Positions 8,988 through 18,123 of a stretch of DNA of 64,000 nt are shown here, piece after piece. The stretch covers positions 1,166,782-1,230,781 of the forward strand of contig NZ_JQAK01000001.1 in assembly GCF_000757605.1 (NCBI RefSeq), given 5' to 3'. The notes below the pieces were generated by a model, which worked only from the letters and a program-made list of their open reading frames with translations, searched no databases and had not been told where the DNA came from. A program made the translations under genes and the position numbers. The stretch comes from Candidatus Paracaedibacter symbiosus. Lineage in GTDB: Bacteria; Pseudomonadota; Alphaproteobacteria; Paracaedibacterales; Paracaedibacteraceae. Each line of letters opens with the position of its first letter. The stretch's first letter is position 1.

Positions 8988-10003
8988 TGAAACAAAAAAT
9001 TGCAATTATTTTACAAAATTTAGGGGGACCTGATTCGCCAGAAGCGGTCCGACCTTTTTTGTATAATCTCTTTGCTGATCCAGCAATTTTGACTTATACA
9101 TCCCCTTTTCGCCAACTATTAGCTTGGTTAATCTCTAGCCTCAGATACCAAAAAGCTAAGAAAATTTATGAGAAAATTGGTGGCAAGTCACCCCTTCTGG
9201 AAAACACCAACTTGCAGGCCCAAGCTCTCAAAATAAGTTTAGAAAAACTGCTACCTGAGTCTATTGTGGAGGTGTTTTTGGCGATGCGTTATTGGCATCC
9301 TTTCACACACGAAACGGTGCAAAAAGTTAAAGAATTTAAACCAGAGAAAGTGGTGGTACTCCCCTTATACCCTCAGTTTTCCACGACAACCTCGGCTTCA
9401 AGCCTTAAACTTTGGCAAAAATTATTTAAAGAAAAAATATCTCAAAAAACTGTTTGTTGCTACCCTGTTGAACCAGGGTTTATCAAGGCTTATCAAGATT
9501 TAATCGTCCAAGAAATTGCCAAAGTACCCGAAAACCTTCCGTTACGATTGTTATTTTCAGCCCATGGGTTACCACAAAAAATCGTTGATCAAGGGGATCC
9601 TTATGCCTTTCAGGTGGAACAATCAGTGGCGTCGATTATGGGGCGGACGCTTAGTACCTATGAGCATCAGATTTGTTATCAAAGCAAGGTTGGTCCCCTT
9701 CAATGGTTAGGACCAAGTTTGGAACAATCGATAGAAGAGGCCGCCAAAGACAAAAAAGCTATCATAGTCGTGCCGGTTTCTTTTGTCTCTGAACATTCAG
9801 AAACGTTGGTTGAGTTGGATATTGACTTTAAAGAACGTGCAAAGTCCTTGGGTATTCCCTATTATGGTCGAGTACCCGCCGTGTCGACGCATCCTGATTT
9901 TATTAACGGATTAGCCCACTTAACGCTCAAATATTTAACTGAAACGGTCAGCGATTTAAAACCGATTTGCAATGGAAATTATGAAAAATGTTGGTGTAGA
10001 TGA
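8987..10003 (+). CDS. hemH: Ferrochelatase
   Basis: Inserts ferrous iron into protoporphyrin IX, the last step of haem synthesis. The metal-binding histidine sits in FSAHGLPQKIVDQGDPY, and VVPVSFVSEHSETLVELD carries the second conserved acidic/histidine cluster. 338 residues. The C-terminus ends in two cysteines (CWC), too few for the [2Fe-2S] cluster found in some ferrochelatases. Overlaps hemJ by 4 bp. Confidence 0.97.
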   Translation: MKQKIAIILQNLGGPDSPEAVRPFLYNLFADPAILTYTSPFRQLLAWLISSLRYQKAKKIYEKIGGKSPLLENTNLQAQALKISLEKLLPESIVEVFLAMRYWHPFTHETVQKVKEFKPEKVVVLPLYPQFSTTTSASSLKLWQKLFKEKISQKTVCCYPVEPGFIKAYQDLIVQEIAKVPENLPLRLLFSAHGLPQKIVDQGDPYAFQVEQSVASIMGRTLSTYEHQICYQSKVGPLQWLGPSLEQSIEEAAKDKKAIIVVPVSFVSEHSETLVELDIDFKERAKSLGIPYYGRVPAVSTHPDFINGLAHLTLKYLTETVSDLKPICNGNYEKCWCR

Positions 10004-10446
10004 ATGATTTTTTTCTAAACTATCTCTTAGAGCTTAAGGCCTTCCATGTCATTTGCATTATTGCTTGGATGGCTGGTTTGTTTTATTTCCCCCGTTTACT
10101 CGTTTATCACGTTCAGCATCAAAATAATCCTGAAATTGTAGCTGTGTTTAAAGTGATGGAAAGCCGGCTTTACAAAATTATTATGTTACCAGCGATGATT
10201 TTTTCATTGCTGTCGGGTGGAATACTTGCTACTGTGATGCGTAGTACATGGTCATCTGGCTGGATGCATCTTAAGCTTTTAGCCGTTATTTGCCTCGTGA
10301 TTTTTCAGTTATTACTGGATCACTGGCGTCAAAGTTTAGCAACAAATAATTACCATCATAGTGAAAAATTCTTTCGGTTAATCAATGAAATTCCTACACT
10401 TTTGCTCATCATTATTGTTGTTAGTGTTATCCTTAAACCTTTTTAA
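10000..10446 (+). CDS. hemJ: Protoporphyrinogen IX oxidase HemJ
   Basis: Integral membrane enzyme (UPF0093 type) that oxidises protoporphyrinogen IX to protoporphyrin IX. Four hydrophobic helices are visible in 148 residues. The conserved histidine is in [22 protein letters not shown] and the conserved lysine is in MHLKLLAVI. Placement directly after hemH (ATGA overlap) gives a complete late haem segment. No HemG or HemY is seen in the window. Confidence 0.92.
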   Translation: MNDFFLNYLLELKAFHVICIIAWMAGLFYFPRLLVYHVQHQNNPEIVAVFKVMESRLYKIIMLPAMIFSLLSGGILATVMRSTWSSGWMHLKLLAVICLVIFQLLLDHWRQSLATNNYHHSEKFFRLINEIPTLLLIIIVVSVILKPF

Positions 10447-10466
10447 AATTAATTCTGGGAACTAGA

Positions 10467-11732
10467 ATGCATCTTCAAGAACTGAAACGAAAAAGCCCTG
10501 CTGATCTCCTTACTTATGCCGAAGAACTCGAAATCGAAAACGCGAGTGCAATGCGTAAACAAGATTTATTGTTTGCGATTTTGAAAAAGCTGGCTGAAAA
10601 AGACATTGCCATTTTTGGTGATGGGGTAATCGAAATTTTACAGGACGGTTTTGGTTTTTTGCGGGCTCCAGAGGCAAACTATCTGCCTGGGCCAGATGAT
10701 ATTTATGTTTCTCCAAGCCAGGTTCGTCGTTTTGGTTTACGCACTGGGGATTCCGTTGAAGGCCAAATTCGTTCGCCTAAAGATGGTGAACGGTACTTTG
10801 CGTTGCTCAAAGTGAACAAAATTAACTTTGAAGAACCTGATAGCATAAAATATCGTATCAACTTTGATAACTTGACTCCCCTTTATCCTGAAGAAAAAAT
10901 CCACCTCGAAATCGAACATGAAGTTCCCAATGGCAAAGATTTAACCCAACGCGTTATTGATATGGTTGCCCCATTGGGTAAAGGTCAGCGTGCCCTTATC
11001 GTTGCGCCACCTCGTACGGGTAAAACTGTGATGTTGCAAAACATCGCCCATGCTATTACAGCCAATAATCCTGAAATTTACTTGATTGTTTTATTGATCG
11101 ATGAACGTCCAGAAGAAGTCACCGACATGGCACGCTCGGTAAAGGGAGAAGTTATTTCGTCCACCTTTGATGAACCGGCATCACGCCACGTTCAAGTTGC
11201 TGAGATGGTGATTGAAAAAGCCAAGCGCTTAACTGAACAAAAACGAGACGTTGTTATCTTGCTTGACTCCATTACCCGTCTGGCACGTGCCTACAACACT
11301 GTGGTACCGTCCTCTGGGAAGGTTTTGACCGGGGGTGTAGATGCAAATGCCCTTCAACGTCCAAAGCGCTTCTTTGGAGCTGCACGTAACATTGAAGAGG
11401 GTGGTTCACTGACAATCATTGCGACAGCCCTTGTCGATACAGGTTCACGCATGGATGAAGTGATTTTTGAAGAATTTAAAGGGACAGGTAACGCTGAAAT
11501 CGTTCTTGATCGTAAATTGTCTGATAAGCGTCTTTTTCCTGCCATTGATATCAATAAGTCTGGGACGCGTAAGGAAGAATTGTTGGTACCTGATAAGGCT
11601 GAACTTTCTAAGATGTGGGTCTTACGGCGTATTTTGAACCCAATGGGCACCACAGAAGCCATGGAATTCTTAGTTGATAAGTTAAAATATAGCAAAACAA
11701 ATAGAGACTTTTTCCAATCCATGAATTCTTAA
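10467..11732 (+). CDS. rho: Transcription termination factor Rho
   Basis: Hexameric RNA helicase that ends transcription. The N-terminal Rho domain and cold-shock-like RNA-binding fold ([22 protein letters not shown]) occupy residues 1-130. The ATPase core follows with Walker [12 protein letters not shown] and the hexamer contacts [13 protein letters not shown] and [10 protein letters not shown]. 421 residues, normal. It follows hemJ after 20 bp; the hemE-hemH-hemJ-rho order is recurrent near alphaproteobacterial origins. Confidence 0.97.
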   Translation: MHLQELKRKSPADLLTYAEELEIENASAMRKQDLLFAILKKLAEKDIAIFGDGVIEILQDGFGFLRAPEANYLPGPDDIYVSPSQVRRFGLRTGDSVEGQIRSPKDGERYFALLKVNKINFEEPDSIKYRINFDNLTPLYPEEKIHLEIEHEVPNGKDLTQRVIDMVAPLGKGQRALIVAPPRTGKTVMLQNIAHAITANNPEIYLIVLLIDERPEEVTDMARSVKGEVISSTFDEPASRHVQVAEMVIEKAKRLTEQKRDVVILLDSITRLARAYNTVVPSSGKVLTGGVDANALQRPKRFFGAARNIEEGGSLTIIATALVDTGSRMDEVIFEEFKGTGNAEIVLDRKLSDKRLFPAIDINKSGTRKEELLVPDKAELSKMWVLRRILNPMGTTEAMEFLVDKLKYSKTNRDFFQSMNS

Positions 11733-11893
11733 TAAGTTTGTTTCTCCTTTTTCTGGGGCTCAGCGATATAAGTATGTTGCTTGAGTTCCAGCTTTCATTT
11801 TTTCTGTCTCGGCTCCCCCATAAAATCTTCCCAACCAATTTATAAAACTTGGAGAAGTTCTATATAAGTTTTGCCAAAATAGTGGAATTTTCG

Positions 11894-11943
11894 AGGTTCT
11901 CTCGCCCCCTTCATCCAAAAATGATTTGGACCCTTTTGAGCTG
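11894..11943 (-). repeat. Dispersed intergenic repeat, copy 1 (right part)
   Basis: Read on the minus strand this begins CAGCTCAAAAGG and ends GGGGGCGAGAGAACCT. The same start and end blocks, at the same spacing of about 50 bp, recur at 40629-40680 and 41795-41846. All copies are intergenic. Confidence 0.6.
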
Positions 11944-12342
11944 ACAATGAAGCCCCATTTCGCTGGAGTGTGTCCAATAATGGAATTATGGCCAGAAGAG
12001 TTGAGGTGACTTGTATTTTTGCGCGATGCTCATGGTGGCTCCTCTTTAAGGAGTGCCAAGACGACCAAGGATGCGTAGCGAGAAACCAGCTTCTTCCGGT
12101 ATTGACGGCATAGTCTCTTTCCTTCCGGCAATTGAGGTAATCTGCAAGCAAAAAGGGTCAAAATGGAGTTGGGAAAAGGTAGGACAAGAGAACCAAAGCT
12201 TATTTTAGCGCTATTCCACCATCTTAAAAACCTTATAGCAACTATGATTTTGAAAAAAAGATAGGTTAGACAAAAAATGTTTTTTTAATAACCTAAAAGA
12301 CAACGACGAGCTTAGGCGTAGGGATGTATGCATTTTTAGTCA

Positions 12343-12448
12343 TGGTGGGGGGGATAATCTCTGTTCAATTGCTCAAACTAGAATTTAGATCCCCACCACA
12401 ACTTGAGCGGTAACATTAAAGCTGATAGAGTTTTTAACCTCTATCAGC
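12343..12448. other. Possible structured RNA element (pseudoknot plus hairpin)
   Basis: TGGTGGGG (12343-12350) is complementary to CCCCACCA (12391-12398). GCTCAA (12371-12376), which lies inside that loop, is complementary to TTGAGC (12403-12408) outside it, the arrangement of an H-type pseudoknot. Just downstream GCTGATAGAG (12421-12430) pairs perfectly with CTCTATCAGC (12439-12448) around an 8-nt loop. No T-run follows, so it is not an ordinary terminator. It matches no RNA family I recognise. Confidence 0.4.
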
Positions 12449-12578
12449 GACAGTATAACCCCAATTAAATATATTTTTCAACCATTAATTTAAAAAATAA
12501 GCTAAAATAAAACCAAAAGTTGTAGGTGATGTTTTTTTCTCGCAATTTTATAAAATATGATTTACAACTTAGTGGCGT

Positions 12579-12655
12579 GGGCCTGTAGTTCAGTTGGTCA
12601 GAACCCTCCGCTCATAACGGAGTTGTCGCAGGTTCGAGTCCTGCCGGGCCCACCA
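12579..12655 (+). tRNA. tRNA with CAT anticodon (Ile2 or elongator Met)
   Basis: 77-nt cloverleaf with encoded CCA. The acceptor stem GGGCCTG pairs with CGGGCCC (one G-T pair), the D-stem is GTTC/GAAC, the anticodon stem CCTCCG/CGGAG closes the loop CTCATAA, and the T-arm is GCAGG/CCTGC with loop TTCGAGT. The anticodon is CAT. It lacks the initiator hallmarks (1-72 mismatch, three G-C pairs in the anticodon stem). C4-G69 and C5-G68 in the acceptor stem are TilS recognition features of the lysidine-modified tRNA-Ile2 in E. coli, so Ile2 is favoured over Met. Confidence 0.93.
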
Positions 12656-13138
12656 TTCCTCATTTAACAGTTAGATATCCAGTGTTTTTTATGTTTCCTC
12701 TCCTGTTTATAAAATTTTGGATGCTTTTCCAATAAAAATCCCTAAATAATGTCAGTTCTTCGGACAGATGGATAAAAATAGGGATATTCTTAAAATTTAT
12801 ACCCCCAATCGACTTGTTCAGAGAGGGGCAAATCAGCCTCAAAGGTGAGGCGAGAAACCGGATTCTTCATGTGGTGTCGATATATATTCTCCTTGTATCA
12901 GCCAGGGAGTAAGTATGGGCGAAGATCTTTTAGGATGAACGGGCTTGACTATTTGCGAGGCTTTATGAACCTTTTATAAAGGGGTCCTTTGGCCCTTTTC
13001 GCCTTTCAATTTCTCCACATCTTTTGAAGTAGCTAGACGAATCGAGGCGAAATTTGGCTTTATTTTCAGCTAAAAATGTCTCAAAATATCGTAAATTCAG
13101 AAATGTTCATAGAACCTCGATTGAACGGAAAAAAAATA
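12656..13138. other. Intergenic region with repeats between tRNA and aas
   Basis: About 480 bp with no credible gene. It holds the second member of a 40-bp direct repeat (12849-12890, resembling 12078-12117) and a 76-bp copy of the dispersed repeat (13012-13087) that runs up to and past the first in-frame ATG of the downstream gene. Confidence 0.5.
13012..13087 (+). repeat. Dispersed intergenic repeat, copy 2 (left part)
   Basis: 76 bp aligned with 45635-45710. The right 40 bp, starting CGAAATTTGG and ending TCTCAAAAT, match at 35 of 40 positions and all five differences are transitions. The block CAGCTAAAAATG is shared with the copies at 40629 and 41795. Confidence 0.65.
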
Positions 13139-16100
13139 ATGCCAAAGAACTTCTTTTCGCTGGTCAATCATAAAGGCTTTGGTTCTTTATTTTGGATTCA
13201 ATGCCTTAGTGCTTTTCAGGATAATTTGTTTCGTAGTGCTCTTTTGATTATTGCCACCTATGGGATGGGGATTTATCAGGGACAGGATGCGGCGATTTTA
13301 ACACCGTTTATAGGTGGCATCGTTATTTTGCCGTTTTTTTTATTTTCCAGCCTGGCCGGGCAATTTGCCGACAAATACAATAAAGCAACCCTTGTTAAGA
13401 TTATTAAGGGTTGCGAGATCGCTGTTGTCCTCTTTGCGATCTATGGGTTTCACCAAAAATCACTCCCCTTAATGCTCTTGACTTTATTTTTGAATATGAT
13501 TCAGTCAACTTTTTTTGGTCCTTTAAAATATAGTTTGATCCCAAGCTACCTCTCCCCTGAAAAAGTTATTCATGGCAATGCTTTGATTGAAAGCAGTACT
13601 TTTCTTTCCATTTTGTTGGGGAGTATTTTGGGGGGGGTTTTGATTCGGATAGAGGGCTTAGGGGGGATTTTCTTAAATCTGGTGATGCTGGCCTCCGTTA
13701 TTAGCAGTTGGATGATTAGCCTAAAATTACCAGATATCCAGGGAGGGGATCGAACCCTTAAAATTAATTGGAATCTCTATAAAGAAACCTTGAGTATTAT
13801 TCGCTATGCATCCAAAGATCGTGTTGTTTTTCTGGCAATCATTGGTATTTCATGGTTTTGGGTTATTGGCAGTGTGATGCTGACTCAGATTGGTGCTTAC
13901 GGTAAAGATGTAATTGGAGCAAACGAATCTGTTGCCCTTTTGTTTATGTTTTTATTTGCAATCGGTATTGGGATCGGGTCTTACCTTTGTAATCGTTGGA
14001 TGCATGGAGAGATTGATGCTCGAGTTGTGCCCTGGGGCGCTATTGGAACAACCATTTTTATTATCGACCTTGTTTATACTAGCCATTATGTGGGGTTTTC
14101 CACGCCTGATTATATGGGGATTAAGCAGTTTTTAAAGACGGCGAGTGGGTGGCGCATTTGTGTTGATTTGTTGTTTATTGCTGTGGGTTCGGGAATCAGC
14201 ATGGTGCCACTTTATGCATTGGTGCAAACTCAATCGGATCCGCGTCATTGTTCAAGGGTGATTGCAGCCAACAATGTCATTAATGCCTTTTTTATGGTGA
14301 TTTCGTCTGTGGCAACAATGCTGTTAATCGCGCTGAATGTGACAATCCTCAACATTTTTTTGATCGTTGGGGTTTTGAACTTATTTGTGATTCATCGTCT
14401 TTCTGTTCTGGTGCCAGAATCCATCCTGCAGCTGATTTTACAAGCTATTTTTAAGTTGTTTTTCCGAGTAGAAGTTAAAGGTCTTGATAATTTTTATAAA
14501 GCTGGCGACAGGGTTTTAATTATTTCTAACCACATTTCTTTTTTAGATGCCGCTTTGTTGTTTGCCTTTATTCCTGAAAAACTAAGCTATGCTATTTACA
14601 CTTTTTATATTGATAAATGGTGGATTCGGATGATTAAGCCGGGAATTAACCTCTTGCCCGTTGATCCTACCAATCCTATGGCGACAAAAAAGCTGATTGA
14701 ACTTATTCGTCAGGGTAAAAAATGTGTTATTTTCCCAGAGGGACGCATCACTGAAACAGGATCTTTAATGAAGGTATTTGATGGTCCTGGGATGATTGCC
14801 GATCGCTCCGAAGCCAACATTGTGCCTATTCGGATTGAAGGGGCGCAATTTAGCTATTTCTCCCGATTGAAAGGTAAGCTTCGCCGCCAAGCATTTCCTA
14901 AAATTTCCGTCACTATTTTGCCCCCTGAAAAGGTACGAGCCCCTGAGGAGTTAAAGGGTCGGGAACGCCGCCGCGTCATCACCAATCACCTCTATGACAT
15001 CATGGTGGGAATGATGTTCGATACTTCTGCCTATCAAGAAACAACCATTACCTCTCTGTTGGAAGTTGCCAAGCAACATGGGATGAACAGGGTCATTATT
15101 GAAGATATTCAGCGTCAACCATTGACCTACCGCAAACTAATAATGCGTTGTTTTATCTTAGGAAATTGGTTGAAAACCAAAACGACGCAAAGTGAATATG
15201 TCGGTGTGATGCTCCCTACGAGTGTCGCCTCAGCGCTGTGTTTTTTTGGTTTATTACTTGTCGGGAGAGTGCCGGCGATGCTGAACTTTTCGTTGGGGGC
15301 GCAAACATTGTTGCAAACAGGAAAGTTGGCCAGAGTGCGTCTGATCTTAACCTCCCGCAAATTTGTTGAGCTCGCCCGCCTCGAGACCACGATCGCCGAG
15401 CTTGAGAAAACTTTCACGGTATTTTATTTAGAGGATCTGAAAAGTGTTATCGGCCTTAAAGCAAAGCTGAAAGGTTTGTTGAGCTCTTATTTTCCAGAAT
15501 TGGCCAGTCGTAAACTTCAACGCCAAATTTCTGTTAAGGATCCAGCGGTGATTTTATTTACTTCAGGATCAGAAGGAATGCCCAAAGGCGTTGCCTTGAG
15601 CCATGAAAACTTGAATGCCAATCGTTATCAAATCACTACTTCTATTGACTTAAACAGCCAGGACGTGGTTCTCAATGTCTTACCCACTTTCCATTCTTTT
15701 GGCTTGACGGGAGGCTTGCTCGCGCCGATTTTATCGGGGATTAAAGTATTTATGTATCCCTCCCCCCTTCATTATCGCACTATTCCAGTGACGTCCTATG
15801 ATATTAATGCCACCATTTTCTTTGCGACGGATACATTTTTAAGCCGCTATGCTGTCTCCGCGCATCCTTATGACTTTTATTCCATGCGCTATGTGGTGGC
15901 AGGAGCAGAGAAATTACGCCCGGAAACTCGACGCCAATGGATGGAGAAATTTGGTATTTACGTCCACGAAGGTTATGGCACAACGGAAGCCTCACCGGCG
16001 GTTGCGATTAATACGCGTATGCAAAATAAGGTTGGTACTGTGGGTCGCTTTATGCCCGGAATGGACTATTTCATACATCCGATAGAAGGCGTAGCAAATG

Positions 16101-16612
16101 GAGGCCGTTTGCTGATTAAGGGCCCCAATGTGATGCTTGGGTATTTGTTACCAGAAACAGGGAAAATTAACCCCACAGCGGCGGTTTTACAAGTGGGAGA
16201 AGCTCCCATGCCTGGCTGGTATGATACGGGCGACATTGTGAATGTTGACTCACAAGGGTTTGTGACAATTCTCGGCCGGGCTAAGCGTTTTGCCAAAATT
16301 GCGGGCGAAATGGTTTCTTTAGCTGCAGTGGAGGAGCTCATGCAGCATGCCTATCCAGAACACCATCATGTAGTGTTATCCGAGCCTGATCCCCGGCGTG
16401 GTGAACAGCTTATTTTACTGACAACTGCCGCTATCAAGCGGGACAATGTGGTTGATTGTTTTAAAGCACAAGGGGCGGCTGAAATCGTGATTCCCCGCCG
16501 TGTCTTTACTGTTGGGGCGATCCCATTGTTGCCTACTGGAAAGGTCAACTTCCTAGGCGCAAAGGAGTTGTTGATTGAGTTGTTAATGGCTGAGGAAAAG
16601 TATGATGTTTAA
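13139..16612 (+). CDS. aas: Three-domain MFS / PlsC acyltransferase / acyl-ACP ligase (Aas-type)
   Basis: Lysophospholipid remodelling protein joining an LplT-like flippase to both Aas activities. About the first 430 residues are an MFS transporter with some 12 membrane segments. The acyltransferase follows, with NHISFLDA (HX4D motif, about residue 465) and FPEGRIT. The last 550 residues are an AMP-forming ligase with LFTSGSEGMPKG, YGTTEASP and GWYDTGDI. The frame opens at an ATG at 13076, but that ATG lies inside an intergenic repeat and has no ribosome-binding site. The ATG at 13139 gives MPKNFFSLV, which matches the family N-terminus. The stop interlocks with that of bioF (TTAA). Confidence 0.9.
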   Translation: MPKNFFSLVNHKGFGSLFWIQCLSAFQDNLFRSALLIIATYGMGIYQGQDAAILTPFIGGIVILPFFLFSSLAGQFADKYNKATLVKIIKGCEIAVVLFAIYGFHQKSLPLMLLTLFLNMIQSTFFGPLKYSLIPSYLSPEKVIHGNALIESSTFLSILLGSILGGVLIRIEGLGGIFLNLVMLASVISSWMISLKLPDIQGGDRTLKINWNLYKETLSIIRYASKDRVVFLAIIGISWFWVIGSVMLTQIGAYGKDVIGANESVALLFMFLFAIGIGIGSYLCNRWMHGEIDARVVPWGAIGTTIFIIDLVYTSHYVGFSTPDYMGIKQFLKTASGWRICVDLLFIAVGSGISMVPLYALVQTQSDPRHCSRVIAANNVINAFFMVISSVATMLLIALNVTILNIFLIVGVLNLFVIHRLSVLVPESILQLILQAIFKLFFRVEVKGLDNFYKAGDRVLIISNHISFLDAALLFAFIPEKLSYAIYTFYIDKWWIRMIKPGINLLPVDPTNPMATKKLIELIRQGKKCVIFPEGRITETGSLMKVFDGPGMIADRSEANIVPIRIEGAQFSYFSRLKGKLRRQAFPKISVTILPPEKVRAPEELKGRERRRVITNHLYDIMVGMMFDTSAYQETTITSLLEVAKQHGMNRVIIEDIQRQPLTYRKLIMRCFILGNWLKTKTTQSEYVGVMLPTSVASALCFFGLLLVGRVPAMLNFSLGAQTLLQTGKLARVRLILTSRKFVELARLETTIAELEKTFTVFYLEDLKSVIGLKAKLKGLLSSYFPELASRKLQRQISVKDPAVILFTSGSEGMPKGVALSHENLNANRYQITTSIDLNSQDVVLNVLPTFHSFGLTGGLLAPILSGIKVFMYPSPLHYRTIPVTSYDINATIFFATDTFLSRYAVSAHPYDFYSMRYVVAGAEKLRPETRRQWMEKFGIYVHEGYGTTEASPAVAINTRMQNKVGTVGRFMPGMDYFIHPIEGVANGGRLLIKGPNVMLGYLLPETGKINPTAAVLQVGEAPMPGWYDTGDIVNVDSQGFVTILGRAKRFAKIAGEMVSLAAVEELMQHAYPEHHHVVLSEPDPRRGEQLILLTTAAIKRDNVVDCFKAQGAAEIVIPRRVFTVGAIPLLPTGKVNFLGAKELLIELLMAEEKYDV

Positions 16613-17742
16613 GTGTTGTTTTTCAACGCCTCAACCAGCTGCTGAATATCCTCGATGCGATGAGTTGCTTTGAGCGCTATTCGAAGACGGCTGCTACCCA
16701 TAGGAACCGTCGGTGGCCGTATTACCGAAACAGCAATCCCTTGATTTTTAAGCTTTTCGGCAACTGCTAGAGTTCGATCGGCACATCTAAAAACGATCGC
16801 AAAAATATGGCTGGTGGATGGTGTTGTGGCAAGTCCTAGCTGATCCAACTCTTGTTGCAAAATGCTGCGCAACAATTGAAGATGAGATCTTTCCGCTTCC
16901 ATGTCTCGCACCATATTCCAGGCTTTGTTGGCGGCATAAAGAATAGGAAATGGCTGGGCAGTTGAATAGATAAAGCCAGGGGCGAAATTAACCAGATAAT
17001 CTTTGATCAGTGTATCCCCGGCAAAATAGGCCCCTGCTAAGCCCAAAGCTTTGCTAAATGTCCCCATAGCCCCATGAACGCGGCCTTTACAGCTGCTTGT
17101 TAAACCATAACCATGGTTGCCTGCAACCCCTGTCGCATGGGCTTCATCCACATAAAGGAAAGCTCCATGCTTGTCGGCCAACTGGCTCAACGACTCAAGG
17201 TCAATCTGATCGCCATCCATACCAAAAATTGATTCTGTCAGGATAAATTTTGGACGGGGGAGGTGCTGGTGCTTTTTCAGCAAGGTTTCTAGATGGTTTA
17301 AATCAAGGTGCTGATAGCGTTGTTGCCGTATACCTGCCAGCTGACATCCTGCATGCATGCTCGCATGGTTGAGGCGATCGGCAAAAACCAAGGGTTCTTG
17401 GCCGAGGATTTGTTTGTTGAGTAAAGTTGCTAAGATTGTGAGATTTGCCTGAAAACCACTGTTAAAAATAAGAGCTGCTTCTTGATTTTTATCGAGAGCT
17501 ATTTGATTTTCAAAGGCATTAATAAACGCCGCATTTCCTGATAATAAACGTGACCCAGTGGCTCCTACGCGATCTAACTCCAGAGCATTAAGGAGTTCTT
17601 GTTTAATGGCAGGATGATTGCTCAAGCCTAAATAATCATTGCTGGCAAAACATAATCGACTTGGGGGACGGACCCCAAGAGTACGATAAGTAGCACTCGT
17701 TTTTTTCTCTAAAAGAGCTTTTTTATAAAGATTGTGGGGCAT
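16609..17742 (-). CDS. bioF: 8-amino-7-oxononanoate synthase-like PLP enzyme
   Basis: Alpha-oxoamine synthase family, 377 residues. BioF condenses pimeloyl-ACP with alanine in biotin synthesis. Visible motifs: SNDYLGLSNHP near the N-terminus, GATGSRLLSGN, DEAHATGVAG, and the PLP lysine in GTFSKALGLAGAY. No other biotin gene is nearby. The family also includes 2-amino-3-ketobutyrate ligase, ALA synthase and the CqsA/LqsA autoinducer synthases, which sequence inspection cannot fully exclude. Its stop codon overlaps that of the convergent aas gene. Confidence 0.8.
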   Translation of the reverse strand: MPHNLYKKALLEKKTSATYRTLGVRPPSRLCFASNDYLGLSNHPAIKQELLNALELDRVGATGSRLLSGNAAFINAFENQIALDKNQEAALIFNSGFQANLTILATLLNKQILGQEPLVFADRLNHASMHAGCQLAGIRQQRYQHLDLNHLETLLKKHQHLPRPKFILTESIFGMDGDQIDLESLSQLADKHGAFLYVDEAHATGVAGNHGYGLTSSCKGRVHGAMGTFSKALGLAGAYFAGDTLIKDYLVNFAPGFIYSTAQPFPILYAANKAWNMVRDMEAERSHLQLLRSILQQELDQLGLATTPSTSHIFAIVFRCADRTLAVAEKLKNQGIAVSVIRPPTVPMGSSRLRIALKATHRIEDIQQLVEALKNNT

Positions 17743-17895
17743 AACATTACCAAAATTTACAAAATATCAATAAAATCAATCCTATATATGATGAATCGTG
17801 TAAAACTTCTTGACGGAAGAACTAATTGCCGTCATTTTCAGGATAACTGGGTTCTTTGAGCCAAGAGTATAGAATACATAAATAACGGATTATGA

Positions 17896-18114
17896 ATGTC
17901 AAAAGAAGATTTAATTGAGTTTACTGGTACAGTTGTTGAATTGCTACCAAATGCTATGTTTCGTGTAAAGCTAGATAATGACCATATTGTCCTCGCCCAT
18001 ACTTCAGGTCGTATGCGCAAAAACCGTATTCGCGTTTTGGCTGGCGACCGTGTCACTGTTGAAATGACACCTTACGATTTGACAAAAGGTCGTATTACTT
18101 TCCGTCAAAAATAA
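17896..18114 (+). CDS. infA: Translation initiation factor IF-1
   Basis: 72-residue S1/OB-fold factor that occupies the ribosomal A site during initiation. It is nearly all domain: [24 protein letters not shown], then [30 protein letters not shown]. The next gene, an RNase G-like protein, begins 9 bp after the stop. In many alphaproteobacteria a maf gene sits between the two; it is missing here. Confidence 0.97.
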   Translation: MSKEDLIEFTGTVVELLPNAMFRVKLDNDHIVLAHTSGRMRKNRIRVLAGDRVTVEMTPYDLTKGRITFRQK

Positions 18115-18123
18115 TTTCTCCCT

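Larger units (their letters stand above)
11733..12578. other. Long intergenic region with repeats and a structured element
   Basis: 846 bp between rho and the tRNA. No convincing gene is seen; open frames here are short and do not look coding. It contains a minus-oriented copy of the dispersed repeat (11894-11943), one member of a 40-bp direct repeat (12078-12117, partner at 12849-12890), and interleaved complementary blocks followed by a perfect hairpin at 12343-12448. The last 100 bp before the tRNA are very AT-rich and probably include its promoter. Confidence 0.6.

Noticed and set aside
11840-12151. 103-codon frame on the minus strand after rho
   Set aside because: No family resemblance, odd composition, and it overlaps copies of two intergenic repeats.
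12660-12842. 60-codon minus-strand frame after the tRNA
   Set aside because: No ribosome-binding site or recognisable domain; lies in repeat-rich AT-rich DNA.
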